Positions 47,292 through 57,363 are shown, counted from the stretch's first letter. The stretch: DNA of 64,000 nucleotides from Vibrio agarilyticus (GCF_012641465.1 NZ_JABAIK010000006.1:186001-250000); one strand, 5' to 3'. Program-made: numbers and translations. The notes: a model not told the origin generated them from the letters alone.

Positions 47292-47855
47292 ATGAATCTC
47301 AAGAACCACTTTTTAGTGGCCATGCCGGGAATGAAAGATCCGTACTTTGAACATTGCGTCATTTACATCTGCGAGCACAATGATGAAGGGGCGATGGGGC
47401 TGATGATCAATGCCCCTATCGACATCACTGTTGGTAACATGCTTGAGCAGGTTGATGTTCACTCCCCTCACCCTCAGCTGATGGTCGAGAGTTTGAAAAT
47501 GCCCGTGTATAACGGCGGTCCTGTCGCCGAAGATCGCGGTTTTATTTTACACCGCCCACACGACGATTATGAGTCAAGCATTCAAATGACCGATGAACTC
47601 ACCGTCACGACCTCTCGCGATATTCTCTCCGTGCTCGGTACCGAGGCCGAACCTCGTAGTTACTTAGTTGCACTGGGTTACTCGGGGTGGAGCGCTGGGC
47701 AGTTAGAAACAGAACTTGCGGAAAATTCATGGCTCACGATTGAAGCTGATGCGCAGATCATTTTCGATACGCCCATCACTGAACGCTGGTCAAAAGCGGT
47801 ACAAAAACTTGGGTTTGATGCCGCGCAGCTCTCCAATCAAGTCGGCCACGCATAA
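47292..47855 (+). CDS. yqgE: UPF0301 / YqgE family protein
   Basis: YqgE is a conserved cytoplasmic protein of unknown biochemical function (UPF0301), often encoded next to ruvX. The 187-residue product has the family signature [17 protein letters not shown] at its N-terminus, then [13 protein letters not shown] near 32-44 and [13 protein letters not shown]. The closing [21 protein letters not shown] lies near 127-147. It sits between gshB and ruvX with short gaps and is probably co-transcribed with them. Confidence 0.95.
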   Translation: MNLKNHFLVAMPGMKDPYFEHCVIYICEHNDEGAMGLMINAPIDITVGNMLEQVDVHSPHPQLMVESLKMPVYNGGPVAEDRGFILHRPHDDYESSIQMTDELTVTTSRDILSVLGTEAEPRSYLVALGYSGWSAGQLETELAENSWLTIEADAQIIFDTPITERWSKAVQKLGFDAAQLSNQVGHA

Positions 47856-47882
47856 GCGCGGCCCCATTTTTTAGGAATATTC

Positions 47883-48305
47883 ATGTCACGCACCATTATG
47901 GCGTTCGATTTCGGTACCAAAAGTATTGGTAGCGCCATCGGTCAAGAAGTTACCGGCACCGCATCACCACTTAAAGCGTTCAAAGCCAATGATGGCATTC
48001 CAAATTGGGATGAGATCGAAAAGCAAATTAAAGAGTGGCAACCCAATTTAATCGTCGTCGGATTACCGACTGATTTGCACGGGCGCGATCTAGAAACCAT
48101 CACTCCTCGCGCCAAGAAATTTGCCAATCGTCTGCATGGCCGTTTCGGTATCGCTGTGGAGCTGCATGATGAGCGGCTTTCCACCACCGAAGCGCGTGCA
48201 GAGCTGTTTGCGTTTGGCGGTTATAAGGCGCTCAGCAAAGGAAATGTCGATTGCCAATCTGCGGTGGTGATCTTAGAAAGTTGGTTTGAAGCGCAGTGGG
48301 GCTAA
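47883..48305 (+). CDS. ruvX: putative pre-16S rRNA nuclease / Holliday junction resolvase YqgF (RuvX)
   Basis: YqgF is an RNase H-fold nuclease needed for final 5' processing of 16S rRNA and once proposed as a Holliday-junction resolvase. The 140-residue protein has the metal-binding [13 protein letters not shown] (Asp8) near the N-terminus, [13 protein letters not shown] near 56-68, and the C-terminal acidic residues in [10 protein letters not shown] and [12 protein letters not shown]. Its stop is 39 bp from the convergent pilU. Confidence 0.93.
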   Translation: MSRTIMAFDFGTKSIGSAIGQEVTGTASPLKAFKANDGIPNWDEIEKQIKEWQPNLIVVGLPTDLHGRDLETITPRAKKFANRLHGRFGIAVELHDERLSTTEARAELFAFGGYKALSKGNVDCQSAVVILESWFEAQWG

Positions 48306-48344
48306 CCCTCTGCACTTTTTAGGCAAGATACGCTGTATCAGCGC

Positions 48345-49454
48345 TCAATCCATCTCAATCGTGATGTTTGCTAAACCATTTACCCCGTTAGGTGCATGAC
48401 CATGATGGGTTTTGATCATTAAGCGCAGATCATTGGCCGAATCGGCACTGTGAAGCGCATCTTCTTGAGTGATTTTCCCCGCCTGAAACAGCTCAAATAA
48501 TGACTGATCAAAGGTTTTCATTCCCGCTTCACGTGAGCTAGCCATCGTCGCTTTCAGTTCATGCAATTCACCACGCCGAATCAGATCGCTCACGCGAGGT
48601 GTATTAAGTAAAATTTCAAACACGCCGTGACGACCACTGCCTTGCGCATCTCGCAACAATTGCTGACCAAGCACCCCTTTGAGGTTCATCGACAAATCGA
48701 ACAGAAATTGTTCACGTTGACTTTTGGGTACTAAATGTAAAATGCGCTCCAGCGCCTGATTGGCATTATTCGCGTGCAGTGTGGCCATACACAGGTGCCC
48801 CGTTTCGGCAAAGGTCATTGCGTATTCCATGGTCTCACGACTGCGTATTTCGCCAATCACTATCATATCTGGCGCTTGGCGTAATGAGTTTTTCAGCGCC
48901 ACTTCGTAGCTTTCCGTATCTAGGCCAACTTCTCGTTGGGTCACAATGCAGCGTCGATGCTCGTGCACAAATTCTATGGGATCTTCCACCGTTAAAATGT
49001 GCCCGCTACGATGATCGTTTCGATAGCCTGTCATCGCTGCCATGGTGGTTGATTTACCCGACCCTGTCGCGCCAACCACCAGCACCAACCCTCGTTTGGC
49101 TATGGCAAGATCTTGCAAGACGGGTGGCAGGTGCAACGAGTCAAAACTTGGGATCTCGGTTTCGATTCGGCGGATCACCGCGCCAGGCAGCTCGCGCTGA
49201 AAAAACGCACTTATACGAAATCGACCATACTCACGCACGATGGCAAAATTCGCTTCGTGGGTCTGGCGAAACTCCCTCTGTCGCTCGTCATCCATGGCAC
49301 TGTCAAGCAAAGCACTCACCTGCGTAAGCGAGAGCGTTTCACCAAACGAAGTGAGTTCGCCATCAATACGATATTGCACCGCGGCGCCAACTGTTAGGTA
49401 GAGATCCGACGCCTTTACCGCCAACATATGCGCAAGTATATGATCTAAATTCAT
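48345..49454 (-). CDS. pilU: type IV pilus retraction ATPase PilU
   Basis: PilU is a PilT-dependent accessory retraction motor for type IV pili; in vibrios retraction pulls in DNA during transformation. The 369-residue protein has the N-terminal PAS-like domain, Walker A GATGSGKST at 128-136, a Walker B region with DMIVIGEIR near 200, and a His-rich ATLHANNA near 227. The C-terminal 25 residues form a His-rich tail typical of PilU. The ATG at 49454 is used in place of a TTG two codons earlier; AAGGA precedes it. It directly follows pilT. Confidence 0.95.
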   Translation of the reverse strand: MNLDHILAHMLAVKASDLYLTVGAAVQYRIDGELTSFGETLSLTQVSALLDSAMDDERQREFRQTHEANFAIVREYGRFRISAFFQRELPGAVIRRIETEIPSFDSLHLPPVLQDLAIAKRGLVLVVGATGSGKSTTMAAMTGYRNDHRSGHILTVEDPIEFVHEHRRCIVTQREVGLDTESYEVALKNSLRQAPDMIVIGEIRSRETMEYAMTFAETGHLCMATLHANNANQALERILHLVPKSQREQFLFDLSMNLKGVLGQQLLRDAQGSGRHGVFEILLNTPRVSDLIRRGELHELKATMASSREAGMKTFDQSLFELFQAGKITQEDALHSADSANDLRLMIKTHHGHAPNGVNGLANITIEMD

Positions 49455-49463
49455 GCTCAATCC

Positions 49464-50510
49464 TTAATTGTATTGAAATGCGCCGCTTTCCTGCCCGTCC
49501 AGTTTTTGCGCTTCACTGCTGTCGATGATCCCCTGCGCAACCAAAATACGCGCGCATTGATCCATGGTTTGCATGCCGTTTGCCGCGCCCGTTTGGATCA
49601 TCGAATACATTTGTGCCACTTTATCCTCACGGATCAAATTACGAATCGCAGGTGTCGCCATCATGATTTCATGGCAGGCCACGCGCCCTCCACCCAGACG
49701 TTTCAATAATTTTTGTGCGATGACCGCGCGAAGCGACTCCGAGAGCATCGAGCGCACCATGGCTTTATCCGCTCCAGGAAACACATCAATAATCCGGTCA
49801 ATCGTTTTGGCCGCTGAGCTGGTATGTAACGTACCAAACACTAAATGCCCAGTTTCCGCTGCGGTTAACGCTAAGCTTATCGTCTCTTGATCGCGCAGTT
49901 CACCGACCAAAATGACGTCAGGATCTTCACGCAGCGCGCTGCGCAGCGCCGCATTAAAACTTTTGGTATCTCGATGCACTTCACGCTGATTCACCAAACA
50001 TTTCTGGCTGGAATGAACAAACTCAATCGGATCTTCAATCGTCAATATATGCTTATTGGTGTTGCGATTAATGTAATCAACCATCGCCGCAAGCGTGGTT
50101 GATTTACCAGAACCGGTTGGCCCAGTCACCAAAACAAGCCCTTTTTCCGCTTGAGCGATTTTTTCAAAAATAGGCGGAGCATCAAGCTCTGCCAATGAGG
50201 GAATATCGATCGGAATGGAACGAAACACGGCTGCACAGCCACGGGCTTGATTAAAAGCGTTGACCCTAAAACGTCCGACCGCAGGTAAATCGACTGAAAA
50301 GTCAATTTCCAGTTTTTCTTCAAACTCACTGCGCTGCGCATCATTCATAATTTGAGAAATTAATCGGTGCACATCACTGTGCTCAAAAGCCGGAATACCA
50401 AGCTTACGCATCTCACCATCAATACGAACCATAGGAGCAACCCCTGCAGAAAGGTGTAGATCTGACGCATTATGCTTTACACTAAAATCCAGTAACTCAG
50501 TGATATCCAT
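49464..50510 (-). CDS. pilT: type IV pilus retraction ATPase PilT
   Basis: PilT depolymerises type IV pili, powering twitching and DNA uptake. The 348-residue protein has Walker A GPTGSGKST at 130-138, the Asp box region EDPIEFVH near 159, a Walker B region DVILVGELR near 200, and the His box TLHTSSA. The PilT hallmark AIRNLIRED near 288-296 separates it from PilB and PilU. pilU starts only nine bases past its stop, so the pair forms an operon. It is divergent from yggS. Confidence 0.97.
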   Translation of the reverse strand: MDITELLDFSVKHNASDLHLSAGVAPMVRIDGEMRKLGIPAFEHSDVHRLISQIMNDAQRSEFEEKLEIDFSVDLPAVGRFRVNAFNQARGCAAVFRSIPIDIPSLAELDAPPIFEKIAQAEKGLVLVTGPTGSGKSTTLAAMVDYINRNTNKHILTIEDPIEFVHSSQKCLVNQREVHRDTKSFNAALRSALREDPDVILVGELRDQETISLALTAAETGHLVFGTLHTSSAAKTIDRIIDVFPGADKAMVRSMLSESLRAVIAQKLLKRLGGGRVACHEIMMATPAIRNLIREDKVAQMYSMIQTGAANGMQTMDQCARILVAQGIIDSSEAQKLDGQESGAFQYN

Positions 50511-50535
50511 TTAATTTCCCTTTTGATAGTCAGCT

Positions 50536-51246
50536 ATGAGTAGTATTCAACAAAATATTCAACAGATCACCTCGCAAATCGAAAGTTGCGAACAAAAGTG
50601 GGGCCGCGCTCGCCATTCAGTACAATTACTGGCAGTCAGCAAGACCAAGCCCGTTGACGCCATTCTCGCCGCGATTGAAGCCGGTCAACGGCGGTTTGGT
50701 GAAAACTATGTTCAAGAAGGGGTCGAGAAAACCCGCTTCTTCAGCGAGCATCATCAAGATATTGCGCTTGAATGGCATTTCATTGGCCCGATTCAGTCCA
50801 ACAAAAGCCGTCTGGTAGCCGAGCATTTTGATTGGGTGCACACGGTCGATCGCGATAAAATCGCACAGCGACTCAATGACCAACGCCCTCCAGAAAAAGG
50901 GCCGCTGCAAGTATTAATTCAGGTGAATACCAGTGGTGAGAGCTCAAAATCGGGGATCGATGAGGCCGATGTTCTTACATTGGCGCAATTGATTTCAACC
51001 CTACCCAACCTCACATTAAGAGGATTAATGTCGATTCCAGAAAATGTCGCCAGTTACGACGTTCAGCGAAAGGCCTTTGAGCAATTGGCCACACTTCAGC
51101 GCCAGTTGGCTCAACACTATCCTGATATCGACACACTATCGATGGGAATGAGTGGTGACATGTCGGCAGCGATTGAAGCTGGCAGTACCATGGTACGAAT
51201 TGGCACTGCCATTTTTGGTGAGCGAGATTACACTCGAACAAAGTAA
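50536..51246 (+). CDS. yggS: PLP homeostasis protein YggS
   Basis: YggS binds pyridoxal 5'-phosphate and keeps the free pool and amino-acid balance in check; it has no known catalytic activity. The 236-residue TIM-barrel protein has the PLP lysine in LLAVSKTKPVDAI near 31-43, FGENYVQEG near 57, WHFIGPIQSNKSR near 80, and SMGMSGDMSAAIEAGSTMVRIGTAIFG near the C-terminus. It leads yggS-proC-yggT-yggU. It is interesting that another B6 gene, pdxJ, lies elsewhere in the window. Confidence 0.96.
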   Translation: MSSIQQNIQQITSQIESCEQKWGRARHSVQLLAVSKTKPVDAILAAIEAGQRRFGENYVQEGVEKTRFFSEHHQDIALEWHFIGPIQSNKSRLVAEHFDWVHTVDRDKIAQRLNDQRPPEKGPLQVLIQVNTSGESSKSGIDEADVLTLAQLISTLPNLTLRGLMSIPENVASYDVQRKAFEQLATLQRQLAQHYPDIDTLSMGMSGDMSAAIEAGSTMVRIGTAIFGERDYTRTK

Positions 51247-51287
51247 TGCCTGATGGGCGAACCGTGGTAAATAAAGGAATACAGAGA

Positions 51288-52106
51288 ATGGAACAAAAGA
51301 CAATTGCGTTTATTGGTGCTGGCAACATGGCGCGCTCCATCATTGCCGGATTAGTCGCAAGTGGCTATCCAGCAGCGCTCATTACAGCGACCGATCCCAA
51401 TGACGCCCAACGCGAGCAATTGGCGCAGCAATATGGTGTTAATACCACTGCCGATAACGTAACGGCCGCCACGGATGCGGACGTTGTGGTACTTGCGGTA
51501 AAACCACAACTGATGGAAACGGTGACTAAAGAATTTCAGACAATTGATTGCTCCGGTAAATTGATCATTTCTATTGCCGCAGGGATCAGCGCAGCACGTC
51601 TGGATGAAATGTTTGCCCAGCCACTGAATTTAGTGCGCGTGATGCCAAATACACCAGCATTGCTTGGCTTTGGTATGAGCGGCTTGTATGCTGCCTCTCA
51701 TGTGAGTGACGCCAATAAAACATTTGCCCAGAACTTACTTGAAGCGATTGGTAAAGTTTGTTGGGTCGAGCATGAAGCAGGAATTAATAACGTCATTGCA
51801 GCAGCAGGAAGCGCGCCAGCGTATTTCTTCCTCTTTATGGAGGCGATGCAGGCGGAAGCAATGGCACAGGGCTTTGATAAAGCAACCGCACGATTACTGG
51901 TTGAACAATCGGCTCTTGGCGCAGCGCAAATGGTCATTGGTAATCCAGAGATTGAACTGGGTACACTGCGTGAGCAAGTCACTTCAAAAGGTGGCACCAC
52001 CGCAGAAGCGCTGCGCACCTTTAATGAACACCATCTTAGCGAAATTGTGGCGCGAGCAATGCAAGCGGCCGTCACTCGCGCAGAAGAGATGGAAAAACTA
52101 TTCTAA
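51288..52106 (+). CDS. proC: pyrroline-5-carboxylate reductase
   Basis: ProC reduces pyrroline-5-carboxylate to proline with NADPH, the last step of proline synthesis. The 272-residue protein has the Rossmann motif IAFIGAGNMARSIIAGL at residues 6-22. VLAVKPQLM and VRVMPNTPALLG follow in the middle, and the C-terminal signature VTSKGGTTAEALRTF lies near 238. The ATG at 51288 (MEQKTIAFIG) has AAAGGA upstream; the longer ORF is not family-like. It is inserted between yggS and yggT compared with the E. coli cluster. Confidence 0.96.
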   Translation: MEQKTIAFIGAGNMARSIIAGLVASGYPAALITATDPNDAQREQLAQQYGVNTTADNVTAATDADVVVLAVKPQLMETVTKEFQTIDCSGKLIISIAAGISAARLDEMFAQPLNLVRVMPNTPALLGFGMSGLYAASHVSDANKTFAQNLLEAIGKVCWVEHEAGINNVIAAAGSAPAYFFLFMEAMQAEAMAQGFDKATARLLVEQSALGAAQMVIGNPEIELGTLREQVTSKGGTTAEALRTFNEHHLSEIVARAMQAAVTRAEEMEKLF

Positions 52107-52151
52107 TTGACCTCACTCAGCGTTGAGTGATTTTTGGCTAAAGGGGCATCT

Positions 52152-52706
52152 ATGAATGCGATGAACTTCCTCATCTCTACTGTGTTTGATCTTTATATCA
52201 TGGTGGTGTTGTTACGCATTTGGTTACAAGCGGCACGTGCCGATTTTTACAACCCATTTTCTCAATTTGTGGTCAAAGCCACTCAACCGATCGTTGGCCC
52301 GTTGCGGCGCGTGATCCCATCTATCGGCAGCATTGATTTGGCCACTGTGCTCTTTGCTTATGTGCTTTGTGTCCTCAAGTTCACCTTGATCACACTACTG
52401 GCATCGGGCGAGTTTGTTTTTGGCAGTGCTTTCTTACTGCTTGGCCTTATGGCACTGCTCAAAGCGGCCGGTAGCCTACTCTTTTGGGTTTTACTACTGC
52501 GCGCCATTTTAAGTTGGGTAAGCCAAGGTCGCAGCCCAATTGAATATGTGTTCCACCAACTCACCGAGCCGATGATGGCGCCGATTCGCCGCGTATTGCC
52601 ATCGATGGGTGGCTTAGACTTGAGCATTCTTGTGCTGTTTATCGGCCTACAATTTGCCAACTTTTTGATTGGCGATATGCTTGGTCCCATTTGGTATCAG
52701 CTTTAA
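52152..52706 (+). CDS. yggT: YggT family membrane protein
   Basis: YggT is an inner-membrane protein; homologues have been linked to osmotic or K+ tolerance and to cell-division-gene neighbourhoods. The 184-residue protein is a duplicated unit: each half has two hydrophobic helices plus a conserved loop ([31 protein letters not shown] near 34-65, and [27 protein letters not shown] near 130-157). The ATG at 52152 has AAGGGG upstream. Its stop overlaps the yggU ATG (TAATG). Confidence 0.93.
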   Translation: MNAMNFLISTVFDLYIMVVLLRIWLQAARADFYNPFSQFVVKATQPIVGPLRRVIPSIGSIDLATVLFAYVLCVLKFTLITLLASGEFVFGSAFLLLGLMALLKAAGSLLFWVLLLRAILSWVSQGRSPIEYVFHQLTEPMMAPIRRVLPSMGGLDLSILVLFIGLQFANFLIGDMLGPIWYQL

Positions 52707-52993
52707 TGCGGTTGGCTTGGTTTGACGGAGACACACTGCGCCTTAGGCTTTATATTCAACCTAAAGCAAGCAGTGATAAATTCATTGGCCCGCACGGTGA
52801 CGAGTTCAAAATTGCCATCACCGCACCACCGATAGACGGCAAGGCCAATGCCCATTTGCGTCAATATCTCGCCAAGCAATTTAAAGTGGCCAAAAGTTTG
52901 GTCACTGTCGAAAAGGGAGAGCTAGGTCGTCATAAGCAGATTCGAATCGAGTCGCCTCAAGCTATCCCTGATGTGATTAAAGCCCTCCTCTGA
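52706..52993 (+). CDS. yggU: UPF0235 / YggU family protein
   Basis: YggU (UPF0235) is a small conserved protein of unknown function. The 95-residue product has the family pattern [12 protein letters not shown] near 17, [17 protein letters not shown] near 40 and [16 protein letters not shown] near 70. The start used is the ATG at 52706, overlapping the yggT stop (TAATG); a TTG five codons earlier would also give a family-like start. Its last codons and stop form one arm of a perfect 18-bp hairpin with the downstream sequence. Confidence 0.9.
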   Translation: MRLAWFDGDTLRLRLYIQPKASSDKFIGPHGDEFKIAITAPPIDGKANAHLRQYLAKQFKVAKSLVTVEKGELGRHKQIRIESPQAIPDVIKALL

Positions 52994-53009
52994 GGGCTTT
53001 AATCACATC
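52970..53009 (+). terminator. 18-bp perfect hairpin over the end of yggU
   Basis: GATGTGATTAAAGCCCTC (52970-52987) and its exact complement (52992-53009) flank the loop CTCT. The left arm is coding (DVIKAL) and the stop codon TGA begins in the loop. There is no T-run after it, so it may stabilise mRNA or act as an RNase III site instead of a terminator. Confidence 0.7.
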
Positions 53010-53030
53010 TAACTCATATCACTGGAGTTC

Positions 53031-53465
53031 ATGATGAGAACCATCCTCCTAGGATTGATCTTGTTCTTTAGCGCAACCACGCTGCACGCTGAACAATTCC
53101 AAACCCTCAAAGACGTTGAAGTTCATTACGTCGCGTTCAATTCCACTTTTTTAACCCCGAAAATTGCGCGCAGTTACGGCATTAAGCGCAACGGATACAC
53201 AGGGCTGATTAATGTCAGCGTGCTTGATACGCGACAAGCCGGGAAACCCGCCGTAGCAGCGCGCATTCAAGGTCAGGCGAAAAATTTACTTGGGCAAACA
53301 CAAACACTGGCGTTTGAACAAGTGCAAGAAGGTGAGGCGATTTATTATCTGGCCCAGTTGCCAATAAGTCATGAAGAGATCATGACCATCACATTGAATG
53401 TCGATGCTGGCTTAAAAGGTTCGGGCAACGTAAGCTTTACTCAGAAATTTTATGTTGAGCCGTGA
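53031..53465 (+). CDS. exported DUF4426 protein
   Basis: A DUF4426-family periplasmic or secreted protein of unknown function, common in this locus in gammaproteobacteria. The 144-residue product has a signal peptide (about 1-20, cut after TTLHA). A beta-rich body follows with the family segments FQTLKDVEVHYVAFNSTFL, ARSYGIKR and GLINVSVLDT. It has no cysteines in the mature part. Two adjacent ATGs give start options one codon apart, with TGGAG just upstream. It sits between yggU and rdgB. Confidence 0.87.
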   Translation: MMRTILLGLILFFSATTLHAEQFQTLKDVEVHYVAFNSTFLTPKIARSYGIKRNGYTGLINVSVLDTRQAGKPAVAARIQGQAKNLLGQTQTLAFEQVQEGEAIYYLAQLPISHEEIMTITLNVDAGLKGSGNVSFTQKFYVEP

Positions 53466-53498
53466 TCTTACGTCTCAGCGCATACTAAGAGATATTCG

Positions 53499-54098
53499 AT
53501 GAAAAAAATCGTTCTAGCCACAGGCAATCAAGGCAAAGTCCGCGAAATGGCCGATCTTCTCGCCGATTTTGGTTTTGAGGTTCACGCACAAAGTGAATTT
53601 GCGGTTCCTGATGCCGATGAAACGGGCACCACATTTATTGAAAATGCCATAATCAAAGCGCGCCATGCTGCGCACATCACAGGTTTACCCGCTATTGCCG
53701 ATGATTCGGGATTAGAAGTGGATGCTCTCAACGGTGCACCTGGTATTTATTCTGCACGCTATGCTGGAGAAGATGCGAGCGATCAAGACAATATCGTCAA
53801 GCTACTCGAAGCCTTAAAAGATGTACCTGAACACGAGCGCACCGCGCGATTTCACTGCGTGCTCGTACTCATGCGTCATGAAAATGACCCCACTCCAATT
53901 GTTTGCCACGGCCAATGGGAAGGACGGATTCTTAATACGCCGCAAGGTGAGCACGGCTTTGGCTATGATCCTATCTTTTGGCTGCCACTGGAAAATTGCA
54001 CCTCGGCCCAGTTACTGCCTGAGCGCAAAAAACAGCTTTCTCACCGTGGTCAAGCACTGCGCCAGCTCTTTGACACTCTGCTGAGTCAACAGGGTTAA
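53499..54098 (+). CDS. rdgB: XTP/dITP diphosphatase RdgB
   Basis: RdgB (Ham1 family) removes non-canonical purine triphosphates such as dITP and XTP before they enter DNA. The 199-residue protein starts [16 protein letters not shown], with the phosphate-binding TGNQGK. It has [13 protein letters not shown] near 47, the catalytic/Mg segment [26 protein letters not shown] near 65-90, and the C-terminal [11 protein letters not shown] near 150. The gap to hemW is six bases, so the two are co-translated. Confidence 0.97.
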   Translation: MKKIVLATGNQGKVREMADLLADFGFEVHAQSEFAVPDADETGTTFIENAIIKARHAAHITGLPAIADDSGLEVDALNGAPGIYSARYAGEDASDQDNIVKLLEALKDVPEHERTARFHCVLVLMRHENDPTPIVCHGQWEGRILNTPQGEHGFGYDPIFWLPLENCTSAQLLPERKKQLSHRGQALRQLFDTLLSQQG

Positions 54099-54104
54099 AT
54101 CACC

Positions 54105-55280
54105 ATGGCAACACTCACTCCACCGGCTTTGAGTCTTTACGTTCACATTCCTTGGTGTGTTCATAAATGCCCTTACTGTGATTTTAACTCTCATGAACTG
54201 AAAGGGACGATTCCCGAAGCGGATTACATTGATGCACTGTTAGACGATCTCGACCAAGATCTTAATGATTACGCATTAACCGCTCACCCAAGAGAGCTGC
54301 ATTCGATTTTCATTGGTGGTGGCACGCCAAGCTTGATCTCTGAGCAAGGCATTGAAAGGATGCTCAATGAGGTCAAAGCGCGGATCGCTTTCGCGCCGAA
54401 TATTGAAATCACCATGGAAGCAAACCCAGGAACGGTTGAAGCAACACGCTTTAAAGGCTATTTGGCTGCTGGAGTCAATCGCATCTCAATTGGGGTTCAG
54501 AGCTTTGATAATCAAAAACTTCAACGACTCGGTCGCATTCATGACAGCGCTGAAGCCCAAAAAGCCGCACGCCTTGCGCATGATATCGGTCTGCCCAGCT
54601 TTAATCTGGATTTAATGCACGGGCTGCCAGACCAAACCATTGAAGAGGCGCTAAGCGATCTTGACGAAGCCATTGCTCTCAACCCTCCACATCTCTCGTG
54701 GTATCAACTCACGATAGAACCTAACACCATGTTCTACTATAAACCGCCCACGTTGCCAGACGACGATGAGCTATGGGATATCTTTGAGCAGGGGCATCGC
54801 AAACTGACTGACGCCGGATATGTGCAATATGAAATCTCAGGCTACAGCAAACCTGGCTTTCAATGTCGTCACAATTTGAACTATTGGCGCTTTGGCGACT
54901 ATCTTGGCATCGGCTGTGGCGCGCACGGTAAGCTCAGCTTTACCGATGGTCGCATTGTGCGTACCAGCAAAATTAAGCATCCGAGAGGTTACTTGGCGAC
55001 CAAGGGTAATTTGACAAAATCCTATCGCGACAACGTGTTTGACGTTGCAAACGACGATCGTCCGTTTGAGTTTTTCATGAACCGATTTCGTCTCATTGAG
55101 CCCTGCCCTAAGGCTGATTTTAGCACTACCACAGGGTTACCACTAAGCCATATTCAACCCACCATGGATTGGGCAATTGCTCAAGGGTATTTAAGCGAGA
55201 CAAACACGCATTGGCAAATCACTGAAAAAGGTAAACTGTTTCTCAATGATCTGCTCGAAGCGTTTATGGCGGAAGAGTAA
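54105..55280 (+). CDS. hemW: heme chaperone HemW (radical SAM)
   Basis: HemW is a radical-SAM protein that binds heme and inserts it into respiratory enzymes; it was once annotated as coproporphyrinogen oxidase. The 391-residue protein has the radical-SAM cluster CVHKCPYCDF (Cys near 18, 22 and 25) after YVHIPW. It has IFIGGGTPSLI near 68 and EANPGTVE near 107, and the HemW-specific GCGAHGKLS near 275. It ends the yggS-hemW run and converges on glsB. Confidence 0.95.
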   Translation: MATLTPPALSLYVHIPWCVHKCPYCDFNSHELKGTIPEADYIDALLDDLDQDLNDYALTAHPRELHSIFIGGGTPSLISEQGIERMLNEVKARIAFAPNIEITMEANPGTVEATRFKGYLAAGVNRISIGVQSFDNQKLQRLGRIHDSAEAQKAARLAHDIGLPSFNLDLMHGLPDQTIEEALSDLDEAIALNPPHLSWYQLTIEPNTMFYYKPPTLPDDDELWDIFEQGHRKLTDAGYVQYEISGYSKPGFQCRHNLNYWRFGDYLGIGCGAHGKLSFTDGRIVRTSKIKHPRGYLATKGNLTKSYRDNVFDVANDDRPFEFFMNRFRLIEPCPKADFSTTTGLPLSHIQPTMDWAIAQGYLSETNTHWQITEKGKLFLNDLLEAFMAEE

Positions 55281-55325
55281 TCACGCGGCCCCAAATGCAG
55301 CGCTAGCGCAACACGCTCATTCTGA

Positions 55326-56300
55326 TTAAAAAATTGAGCGTCCTAGTTGATTGGATAACAATTCTAACGCAGCGGTCCCTGCTAATGAATTTCCTGAGCT
55401 GTCAAGCTCAGGAGACCACACCGCAACGGTCATCTCACCTGGCACGACAGCAATAATGCCACCACCTACGCCAGACTTCCCTGGCATTCCAACACGATAG
55501 GCAAACTCACCTGCACCATCATACAAGCCGCAGGTGGCTAAAAGCGCATTAAGTTGCTTGGTTTGAGTCGGACTGATTACAGCGTGACCCGTTTCAATCG
55601 AAACACCTTGATTGGCCAAATAGCTAAAAGTACGCGCAAGATCAACACAGCTCATTTTGAGTGCGCACGCATGAAAATAGTTATTTAAAACCGGAAGCAC
55701 CTCATTGTTAAAATTGCCAAATGAGCGCATTAGATAGGCTATTGCCGCGTTGCGATCGCTGTGCATCATTTCCGAGGCGGCAACGACTTTGTCATACGTA
55801 ATGTGACTATCGCCAGCAAGTTGACGAACAAACTCCAGCAGCCTCTGCCGCGGCGCACTGAGCCGACTGTGCAAAAGATCCGCAACCACAATTGCACCAG
55901 CGTTAATAAACGGATTTCGCGGGATACCCTGCTCCATCTCAAGCTGGATCAGTGAATTAAACGCCTGACCTGAAGGCTCTTTACCGACTCTTTGCCAAAT
56001 TTCCTGCGGCGCATAGAGCCCAAGCGCCAAGGTTAAACTGAGCGCCTTTGAAATTGATTGAATCGAGAAGGCTTCATTGGCATCGCCCGCCGTGAGCATA
56101 TCACCTTGATTGGTGAGTACTGCAATGCCCAATTTCGTTGCTGGCACTTTAGCAAGAGCGGGAATGTAGCTCGCCACATGGCCCGTACCTATCAAAGGTC
56201 GAACTTGATCCAAGATATCTTCAAGTAAGTGAGCAGTTAGCATTATGCCATTGGATGATGGAACAGAGGCTCGATTAGGCACGAATGAGTGTGATGTCAT
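55326..56300 (-). CDS. glsB: glutaminase
   Basis: Glutaminase hydrolyses glutamine to glutamate and ammonia, feeding nitrogen metabolism and acid resistance. The 324-residue protein has the serine-beta-lactamase-like SIQSISKAL motif (Ser near 81, Lys near 84), [22 protein letters not shown]-like sequence near 115-140, and [12 protein letters not shown] near 278. The ATG at 56300, with AAGGGG just upstream, is preferred over one 19 codons later that has no site. It stands alone and is separated from trmB by a terminator. Confidence 0.95.
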   Translation of the reverse strand: MTSHSFVPNRASVPSSNGIMLTAHLLEDILDQVRPLIGTGHVASYIPALAKVPATKLGIAVLTNQGDMLTAGDANEAFSIQSISKALSLTLALGLYAPQEIWQRVGKEPSGQAFNSLIQLEMEQGIPRNPFINAGAIVVADLLHSRLSAPRQRLLEFVRQLAGDSHITYDKVVAASEMMHSDRNAAIAYLMRSFGNFNNEVLPVLNNYFHACALKMSCVDLARTFSYLANQGVSIETGHAVISPTQTKQLNALLATCGLYDGAGEFAYRVGMPGKSGVGGGIIAVVPGEMTVAVWSPELDSSGNSLAGTAALELLSNQLGRSIF

Positions 56301-56317
56301 AATTCCCCTTAACAGAA

Positions 56318-56344
56318 AAAGCCAACATCAATGATGCTGGCTTT
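56318..56344 (-). terminator. terminator between trmB and glsB
   Basis: AAAGCCAACATCA and TGATGCTGGCTTT form a near-perfect stem. On the minus strand it is followed by TTTTTC, so it would end transcription from trmB. Confidence 0.7.
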
Positions 56345-56362
56345 CGTAATAGTTTAGCGTTA

Positions 56363-56493
56363 ACTATCCCCTTTCCACTTGAAGTTGCGGCGTTGTTGGC
56401 CGGCTCTCACAAACCTCATTACCTAGCTTGTCTATGCTCAGAGGCTTTGCTCGTTTGCCGCCTACCTGCAACTCCAAGTTGTTTGGGTATATG
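56363..56493 (-). repeat. ERIC-like repeat, reverse orientation
   Basis: It runs TATCCCCTTTCCACTTGAAG to CTCCAAGTTGTTTGGGTATA and is read as the reverse of the other full copies. The core is GTCTATGCTCAGAGGCTTTG. No CACTTCGTGAA unit is present. Confidence 0.8.
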
Positions 56494-56502
56494 CCGATTT
56501 AC

Positions 56503-57222
56503 TTAGCTAATACGCTGATACTTAATGTCCCACACGCCATGACCGAGACGATGACCACGCGCTTCAAACTTAGTGAGTGGTCGTTCGTCAGGACGGGGAA
56601 TATAAGGGCCATTTTCGGCAATATTGCGATAGCCTGGCGCAGCATCCATGACTTCAATCATATGCTCTGCGTAGTTTTCCCAATCGGTTGCCATATGGAA
56701 GATACCACTGTCCAACTGCAGTTTACTGCGCACCATTTCAGCAAATTCAAGCTGAACAATACGACGCTTATGATGACGTTTTTTGTGCCACGGATCTGGG
56801 AAAAACAGCTGCAAAGTGCTCAAGCTGCCATTTGGGATCATATGTTCAAACACTTCAACGGCGTCATGGCACATCACACGTAAATTGGTAACACCCGCTT
56901 CACGAGCGGCCGCTAAACAAGCGCCAACACCTGGACTGTGCACTTCAATACCGATAAAGTTTTTCTCTGGTGCATTTTTGGCCATTTCGACCAATGATGC
57001 GCCCATGCCAAAGCCTATCTCTAGTACAACTGGATTATCATTACCAAAGACTTCTTGCCAATTAAGCAGTTGCGGCTGGTAGTCAATCCCCATCGAAGGC
57101 CAACACTCTTTCATCGCGCTCTCTTGGCCCTTGGTGAGACGACCCTCACGACGAACAAAGCTACGGATCTTACGGATCACTTTGCCATCTTCATTCACTT
57201 CTGTGGTAATTACATCACTCAT
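56503..57222 (-). CDS. trmB: tRNA (guanine-46-N7)-methyltransferase
   Basis: TrmB methylates G46 in the variable loop of many tRNAs. The 239-residue protein has the SAM-binding [16 protein letters not shown] near 66-81, [13 protein letters not shown] near 87-99, and the catalytic [17 protein letters not shown] near 138-154. The C-terminal [16 protein letters not shown] closes the family pattern. It is divergent from mutY across a 141-bp spacer, a neighbour pair also seen in E. coli. Confidence 0.97.
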   Translation of the reverse strand: MSDVITTEVNEDGKVIRKIRSFVRREGRLTKGQESAMKECWPSMGIDYQPQLLNWQEVFGNDNPVVLEIGFGMGASLVEMAKNAPEKNFIGIEVHSPGVGACLAAAREAGVTNLRVMCHDAVEVFEHMIPNGSLSTLQLFFPDPWHKKRHHKRRIVQLEFAEMVRSKLQLDSGIFHMATDWENYAEHMIEVMDAAPGYRNIAENGPYIPRPDERPLTKFEARGHRLGHGVWDIKYQRIS

Positions 57223-57363
57223 CGAAATTGCCTGAACATTGATTAATCAAAGCGGGGATTATCCAAAGATACGCCGCCAGTGCAAGAGATATATCACACT
57301 TGCACTTGGTAACTTGTTTATGTTCCAATTTTAGCTTCAAAAGCATAGAACATAGAGATAACC

